From Megamonas hypermegale (GTDB taxonomy: Bacteria; Bacillota; Negativicutes; Selenomonadales; Selenomonadaceae), in NCBI GenBank assembly GCA_002314325.1, contig DCFC01000013.1:1-64000 (forward strand): a stretch of 64,000 bases of DNA, in the 5' to 3' direction. The notes under the pieces were generated by a model. The model had not been told where the DNA came from and searched no databases. It saw only the letters and a list, made by a program, of their open reading frames with translations. This document shows positions 59,312-64,000 of the stretch, piece after piece (positions within the stretch are counted from its first letter, which is position 1; each line of letters starts with the position of its first letter). A program made the position numbers and the translations under genes.

Positions 59312-59821
59312 CTATGCTGCATCCTTCGTCATATAAACGCTCAAATACGTGTAATTTTTGTTTTCCAGTATAAAAAGTGGTGGCAAAAAATCTCTCATAT
59401 CTATACACGATATTGACAACAACCTATCTTCTTGTACAGATACAGCTTCTCCCGGAAGTAAAAACTCAAGTTTGCCGAAATTTTTAGGAGTTACTTGCAT
59501 AAGTTTCTGCTGGAGAGATTTTATATCTTCAAGACTGGCATACGGTGTACGAAAATGAATTGTTACTAAAAGATTATTTTTAAAACCTAATGAAATTGGT
59601 TGTTCTATATCTATACCATAAAAATCAAAGGAAGGAGCTATTATTGAATAATATATTTTATCCTCTTTGGGCTGTTCATCAAAAAGGATATATTGCTGCT
59701 GAATTTTTTCTTTTGTTTCACCAAAATAAAACTCACCGATACCATTTTCATGAAAACCTGCAAAAGCTGTTGTAGCTGTAAAACAAAATATACATATTGT
59801 TAGAAAGAATATTTTCATCAT
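59312..59821 (-). CDS. Exported YxG-family protein 5
   Basis: A 169-residue protein with a signal peptide, NGIGEFYFGETKEKIQQQYILFDEQPKEDKI and GIDIEQPISLGFKNNLLVTI. Unknown function. Confidence 0.7.
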   Translation of the reverse strand: MMKIFFLTICIFCFTATTAFAGFHENGIGEFYFGETKEKIQQQYILFDEQPKEDKIYYSIIAPSFDFYGIDIEQPISLGFKNNLLVTIHFRTPYASLEDIKSLQQKLMQVTPKNFGKLEFLLPGEAVSVQEDRLLSISCIDMRDFLPPLFILENKNYTYLSVYMTKDAA

Positions 59822-59846
59822 AAACGCTCCTTCCTTAATTTATTAA

Positions 59847-60428
59847 TCAATTATCATTTATATCATTGAAATCATCATAAAAATCTTTTATCGCTCTGCC
59901 GAACATGGCAAATGTGTCTTTATCCGCTTGGCGATTTTCCGTTCGTTTATAAATCAAATTCCCTGCTTTATCCGTTACTAAAAATTCTGCTGTAAAATAC
60001 TGTTCATATTCATAATACCCGTCTGAATATACTTCAAGTGTTACCGGCTCATATGTTACATTGCCATTTGTATCCACATGTTCAGCATATTCCTGTAAAG
60101 TATATTCTTCCGGTTCAATGTATTTTTCCGATACATTCCATGCCGTTACATTGACTGTAACAATCGCATCAGCCATACTTACATCATTAACCACTTGAAA
60201 ATTTTTCAGCTTTTTCATATTCTCATCCAGCGTTACCAGATTTTTATATAAATCAAGCTCTGAAACGGTACATTCCGGCGCATAAACAATTTCTGGTTCT
60301 ACATAAACAGTTTTTATCTTTGTAAAATCATATGTAGCATCTTTCCATTCGGTGTGTTCGGCAAAAGCTACAGTTGAACATAACAGCAATGAAAAAATAA
60401 TGCTTAGATTTAAAAGAGCTTTTCGCAT
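59847..60428 (-). CDS. Exported protein, DUF4136-like family member a
   Basis: A 193-residue protein with a signal peptide, HTEWKDATYDFTKIKTVYVEPEI and VVNDVSMADAIVTVNVTAW, ending FAMFGRAIKDFYDDFND. The next gene and the gene cut by the window's end are paralogues. It resembles DUF4136-type periplasmic lipoproteins but lacks a lipobox. Confidence 0.7.
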   Translation of the reverse strand: MRKALLNLSIIFSLLLCSTVAFAEHTEWKDATYDFTKIKTVYVEPEIVYAPECTVSELDLYKNLVTLDENMKKLKNFQVVNDVSMADAIVTVNVTAWNVSEKYIEPEEYTLQEYAEHVDTNGNVTYEPVTLEVYSDGYYEYEQYFTAEFLVTDKAGNLIYKRTENRQADKDTFAMFGRAIKDFYDDFNDINDN

Positions 60429-60440
60429 GAAATAACCTCC

Positions 60441-61022
60441 TTACTTTGTTTTGTTAAATTCTTTAAAGAAATTTTTTACAGCCCGTTCAAACATATTTTT
60501 GTTTTCTTTTTCATCTTCACGTCTGTCAACATATACATAAGCGGTATAGTTGTCTTTATCATACACGGTGAATTTAACGGTGAAAAACTGAATATACTTA
60601 CGGTATCCGCCGCTCACCGATAACTCCGGATATTTTGAATATGCCTTGTTGCCGTATTCGTCTTCATAATCAACAACGGTCGTCCATTTTACTTCTGATT
60701 TCTGCGGCACATATTCATCTCTGCTGCTCCATTCCACAACACTAGGTACGATTATAAAATCGGCAGCTTCTTTGTTTGATACGATTTTATATTCTTTTAA
60801 ATACTTCTGATTTTCTTTTATTGCATTTGCGATATTTGCCTTGTCTACATCAAATAAAATCGTGCCCTGATAATATTCAATATTCGGTTCAATATAAACG
60901 GTCTGCGCACTTTCAAAATCTACGCCTTTATTTTTCCATTCCACATTTTCCGCCAACGCAGTTGAACTGCAAAAAAGCAAAAATATGCTTAACAGACATA
61001 AATATCTATTTATCCTTTTCAT
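60441..61022 (-). CDS. Exported protein, DUF4136-like family member b
   Basis: A 193-residue tandem paralogue of 59847 with the same length: NVEWKNKGVDFESAQTVYIEPNIEYYQG, IVSNKEAADFIIVPSVVEW, and MFERAVKNFFKEFNK at the end. The genes are 12 bp apart. Confidence 0.7.
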   Translation of the reverse strand: MKRINRYLCLLSIFLLFCSSTALAENVEWKNKGVDFESAQTVYIEPNIEYYQGTILFDVDKANIANAIKENQKYLKEYKIVSNKEAADFIIVPSVVEWSSRDEYVPQKSEVKWTTVVDYEDEYGNKAYSKYPELSVSGGYRKYIQFFTVKFTVYDKDNYTAYVYVDRREDEKENKNMFERAVKNFFKEFNKTK

Positions 61023-61086
61023 ACGAACTCACTCCTTTTCAATCATGTTCAATTAATCGAAACTATATTGTATAAAATTGTTCTTA

Positions 61087-61539
61087 TTAATTTTTAAGCT
61101 TATAATAATACATCACCTGATTTATTATCATGATATCGACAATATCTTTTTCCGTAGCAGTTATTATTCTTTTTTCACTAGGAGTGTTATTAATATGCAG
61201 TATATTTCCGTTTATGTCATTAAAAGTGTATTGCCGAGTATATATACTCCGTTCATATGGGTCAAAACATTCTTCTTTAACTTGATATGCTATTTCATCA
61301 ATAAGCTTCTTTTCTTTATCTGTGAAATTCTTGGCTAAATCTGCTTTGAATTCATCATTAAATTCCATCTTTATTTTAAAAACCAACAAATCAGCTGTAT
61401 TATCATAATAAATATCATCTGTATCCAGATACAGTTTAAAAGCATCCGTAAAGCTGACATCTTTCCAACTTTCCGCAAATACCGTGCTATTTATCATCAG
61501 CATACATATTGCGAAAAATACACATACACGCTTTTTCAT
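61087..61539 (-). CDS. Exported surface-adhesin-E-like protein
   Basis: A 150-residue protein with a signal peptide and ESWKDVSFTDAFKLYLDTDDIYYDNTADLLVFKIKMEF, a typical small beta fold of surface-adhesin-E-like proteins. Unknown role. Confidence 0.62.
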   Translation of the reverse strand: MKKRVCVFFAICMLMINSTVFAESWKDVSFTDAFKLYLDTDDIYYDNTADLLVFKIKMEFNDEFKADLAKNFTDKEKKLIDEIAYQVKEECFDPYERSIYTRQYTFNDINGNILHINNTPSEKRIITATEKDIVDIMIINQVMYYYKLKN

Positions 61540-61551
61540 AAAAATTTACTC

Positions 61552-62385
61552 CTATTTCTTTTTATCCGCCAGCAAGATTGACCACCAATATTCATCCGGT
61601 TTTTCCGTGCTATTAACAAATCCTACTCCTAAATAACGATATTTTTTCTTTAATAGTTTCTCTGTTTTATATTGATTGGGAAATCCTGCCACATCATCTG
61701 CTATTAACATGTCGGCAATTTGTTGAACAGGAGTGCCCATTATATCTACAAGTTCATTATTTGTTCCTAAAGTTTGTTCAGTCATATTTTTATAATTCTT
61801 ATCTTTTAATACAGGTGCTCTGTCTTTTTCATCTTTAAACATGAATTCAGCAAATTGATTTATACTGCTTTCCTGTGCTCTAATTGCCGCTTTACGGCAA
61901 AGTTCTTCATCTAAAATTAGCGGTTCTAATCCCGCTGCTGTTCGTTCTTTATTAAATAATTCCAAAACTTCCTGAGCATAATTGTTTTCTGGAATAGGAA
62001 CTTTTATTGATGTACCGTATTGCGGAGAAGGTACTACATGAAAAGTTTTTACTATAGCAGTATATTTGGTTGGACTTTGATATGAAGCGCCTGTCGGAAT
62101 AGTAACTGTTTCCATTGCTTCAGGAAAATAAGCTGTGATAGTTGTATCTCCTACTTCCGTAAATTTTATCGCATCATTATATACATTTACCGTAATAGGT
62201 TCAATATTATTTAAATTTGTAGCATCGTAATATATCTGTACACCCTCTATCGGCGGTTGCCAGATATCGCCTACTTCTACTGTTTCTTCACCCATATAAG
62301 TTTTTTCAACTTTCCAAGCTGCGAAAACGGAACTTGTCAGTAATAAACAACAGATAAAAGTTAATACTATATATCGTTTAATCAT
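61552..62385 (-). CDS. Exported CAP-like protein, degenerate site
   Basis: About 277 residues with a signal peptide. An N-terminal domain (EETVEVGDIWQPPIEGVQIYYDAT) resembles that of 47937. The CAP-like part has AQEVLELFNKERTAAGLEPLILDEELCRKAAIRAQ and KYRYLGVGFVNSTEKPDEYWWSILLA, but the usual HxxP and GEN motifs are absent. ATG 62385 has AAAGGTG. Confidence 0.78.
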   Translation of the reverse strand: MIKRYIVLTFICCLLLTSSVFAAWKVEKTYMGEETVEVGDIWQPPIEGVQIYYDATNLNNIEPITVNVYNDAIKFTEVGDTTITAYFPEAMETVTIPTGASYQSPTKYTAIVKTFHVVPSPQYGTSIKVPIPENNYAQEVLELFNKERTAAGLEPLILDEELCRKAAIRAQESSINQFAEFMFKDEKDRAPVLKDKNYKNMTEQTLGTNNELVDIMGTPVQQIADMLIADDVAGFPNQYKTEKLLKKKYRYLGVGFVNSTEKPDEYWWSILLADKKK

Positions 62386-62460
62386 TTCTATCACCTTTCT
62401 ATTTTTCTTTAAAGATATGCTGTAAAGAATAAATTCAGATTACAGTATATCTTTTTTCGC

Positions 62461-63033
62461 TTAATATTGACGCATATCGATATTCACTGTATCAAGGCAT
62501 CGCTGTAAAGCATCCGAATATGCTTTTATTTGAGATGAACTTTCCCAAAATGACGGTGTATCATATCCTTCCTGGTCTATGCTGTCTTCATAAACATAAA
62601 AATCATTGGCTATATCCAAGATTTTTATATCACATCGTATTGAGGACATATCGTAGCTTGAATCATCTTCATTGTAGACTGTTCCAGCGCCATAATCTGT
62701 TACCGATACAAAAAATACATAATCCGCATTTACCATACTGCCGACAAAACTTATATCACTTTTGCCCCAGTTTCCTGAAATACCACGTTCTTTAACGAAA
62801 TTCTTTTTAGCAACTACAGTATCATCATATGATAAAATCTCAAAACGGGGATACGGAAAAACTCTTGTCGCTGTTTGTACAATTCGTGCTTTTATATCAT
62901 AGGTATTGGCAATACTGGCAGGTAAATCAGTCAGCACCGCAACTTTTTCCGTTGTACTGTTCATATTCGGCTGGGCAAAACATACCGCTGTCAAACTAAA
63001 TAAAACGATTAAACAAAGAATAAACTTTTTCAT
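62461..63033 (-). CDS. Exported protein, unknown
   Basis: A 190-residue protein with a signal peptide, KVAVLTDLPASIANTYDIKARIVQTATRVFPYPRFEIL and VNADYVFFVSVTDYGAGTVY. The pattern is like small CsgG- or TolB-type periplasmic proteins. ATG 63033 has AAAGGCGG; the longer start lies in the neighbour. Confidence 0.62.
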   Translation of the reverse strand: MKKFILCLIVLFSLTAVCFAQPNMNSTTEKVAVLTDLPASIANTYDIKARIVQTATRVFPYPRFEILSYDDTVVAKKNFVKERGISGNWGKSDISFVGSMVNADYVFFVSVTDYGAGTVYNEDDSSYDMSSIRCDIKILDIANDFYVYEDSIDQEGYDTPSFWESSSQIKAYSDALQRCLDTVNIDMRQY

Positions 63034-63047
63034 AAATGTACCGCCTT

Positions 63048-63794
63048 TCATTCAAAAAATAATTTCAGTGTTTCAGCATACTCCGGTTTATCAGCAAAAT
63101 ATGCTTTTACACTATTCGCTAATTCTGCGTCTTTTCTAAACATTTCTTTATAAGTATCTATTGCTGTTTTCATACCAGTTTCAAAAACTTTTTTGCCCTT
63201 TTCTCCCACATAATATATATTTTGAATATTCGAATTGCCCTTACTATATTCCATATATCCCTGACAGTATTTTATATAATAAATAACACCTTTTTTTGAA
63301 ACTTCTCTTGACAGATTTTTTTCTGAAAAGCTTATCCGCCCTTGTCCTACAGTAATATAATACGTTTGATTTTCCCAAGAATATGATGCTAATATCATAT
63401 TAATTCGTTTCATATCTTCTGTTGGTTGCGTAATCAACGTTGGTTGTCCTAATTTATTGACAAAATATGCTTGCACTTTTTTTGTTTTTTCAATATCCTT
63501 ATTATCAAATTCAATAATTAAAGAACACAATTGATTGTTAGCAATATTTGCTATAGCCCCTTTTTTTAAAATTACTCCATTAATATCTACAGTTTCTAAT
63601 AATATTACATTTCTACCTATAGAATCTGCTGTTAATAAATTTTGCTTATGTAATTCATCAACTGTTTCACCGAGATAGGCTCCTGTTAATTCATACATAT
63701 TCTGCTGTACAAAATTATCCTGTGGAGAATAAGCTAAACCAGATGATAATGACATCATCATAATACAAAGAAGCGATACTAATATCTTTAACAT
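63048..63794 (-). CDS. Exported protein with loose YxG block
   Basis: A 248-residue protein with a signal peptide, LTGAYLGETVDELHKQNLLTADSIG and a C-terminal charged tail (FRKDAELANSVKAYFADKPEYAETLKLFF), similar in plan to 58501. AGGAGG precedes its start. Confidence 0.65.
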   Translation of the reverse strand: MLKILVSLLCIMMMSLSSGLAYSPQDNFVQQNMYELTGAYLGETVDELHKQNLLTADSIGRNVILLETVDINGVILKKGAIANIANNQLCSLIIEFDNKDIEKTKKVQAYFVNKLGQPTLITQPTEDMKRINMILASYSWENQTYYITVGQGRISFSEKNLSREVSKKGVIYYIKYCQGYMEYSKGNSNIQNIYYVGEKGKKVFETGMKTAIDTYKEMFRKDAELANSVKAYFADKPEYAETLKLFFE

Positions 63795-63836
63795 AATAAA
63801 TTCCCCTCCTCGAAAAATTTACTACTGAAATATTTA

Positions 63837-64000
63837 TTATTTATTTTTCTTTTTCTGCTCTTTTATATAATCTTCTTTTATCTCTTCGAAATCATCATAG
63901 AAATCCTTTATCGCTCTGCCGAACATAGCGAATGTATCTTTAGACGCTTCCCTTTTCTCAATTTTTTTGTAAACGACATTGCCCGCTTTATCCGTTACTG
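63837..64000 (-). CDS. DUF4136-like family member c, partial
   Basis: The last ~54 codons of a gene that continues beyond the window. VTDKAGNVVYKKIEKREASK, then DTFAMFGRAIKDFYDDFEE and a lysine-rich tail before the stop. It matches the end of 59847 closely, so it is a third copy of that family. Confidence 0.72.
   Translation of the reverse strand, partial: VTDKAGNVVYKKIEKREASKDTFAMFGRAIKDFYDDFEEIKEDYIKEQKKKNK

Overview
The window carries a chromosomal segment with a complete, integrated tailed-phage genome in its middle. Firmicutes-style Shine-Dalgarno sites, Firmicutes-type phage modules and host genes that look diderm (a CsgG-like protein, many short exported proteins with N-terminal signal peptides) suggest a Negativicutes-type bacterium. 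I cannot name the genus. No rRNA or tRNA gene was seen.

Left host flank (1-5384): threonine synthase (thrC), a two-gene phosphate unit (DUF47/PhoU-like protein plus Pit-type transporter) and a nucleoside-kinase-like P-loop protein. The last codons of the kinase gene form attL (5356-5380). The same 25 bp recur at 47544-47568 (attR), so the prophage is about 42.2 kb. It leaves the kinase product unchanged but moves the gene's strong terminator (47575-47610) to the far side of the element.

Prophage (5356-47568), left to right: integrase; HigBA-type toxin-antitoxin pair; a leftward lysogeny block with three membrane or exported accessory proteins, an ImmA-like protease and a CI-like repressor; a divergent control region with two operator types; early genes with a YqaJ/RecT recombination pair, a DnaD-like initiator gene carrying five iterons and an AT-rich stretch (probable origin), and a DnaC-like loader; an antirepressor and small nucleases; a late activator gene followed by 10-bp-phased repeats, a promoter, terminators and a candidate pseudoknot RNA; an orphan hicB beside a decapitated hicA; terminase, portal, head and contractile-tail genes (sheath, tube, tape measure, baseplate, spike); a tail fibre; and a lysis module.

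The most striking object is at 41210-43060. Behind the tail-fibre gene lie seven silent alternative C-terminal cassettes. Every cassette starts at the same 10-bp site ACAGTGGGGA, whose codons read Q-W-G in the fibre frame, and six of the seven lie in inverted orientation. A second tyrosine recombinase gene lies just downstream. This is a tail-fibre shufflon: inversion between sites would swap the receptor-binding tip while keeping the reading frame. Eight fibre versions can be read from the sequence.

Right host flank (47575-64000): at least 22 consecutive leftward genes, nearly all for small exported or membrane proteins. They include two CAP-domain proteins, a NagZ-like lipoprotein, a CsgG-like protein, two zinc-ribbon membrane proteins and several expanded paralogue families of unknown function. 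The window ends inside another member of one of these families.
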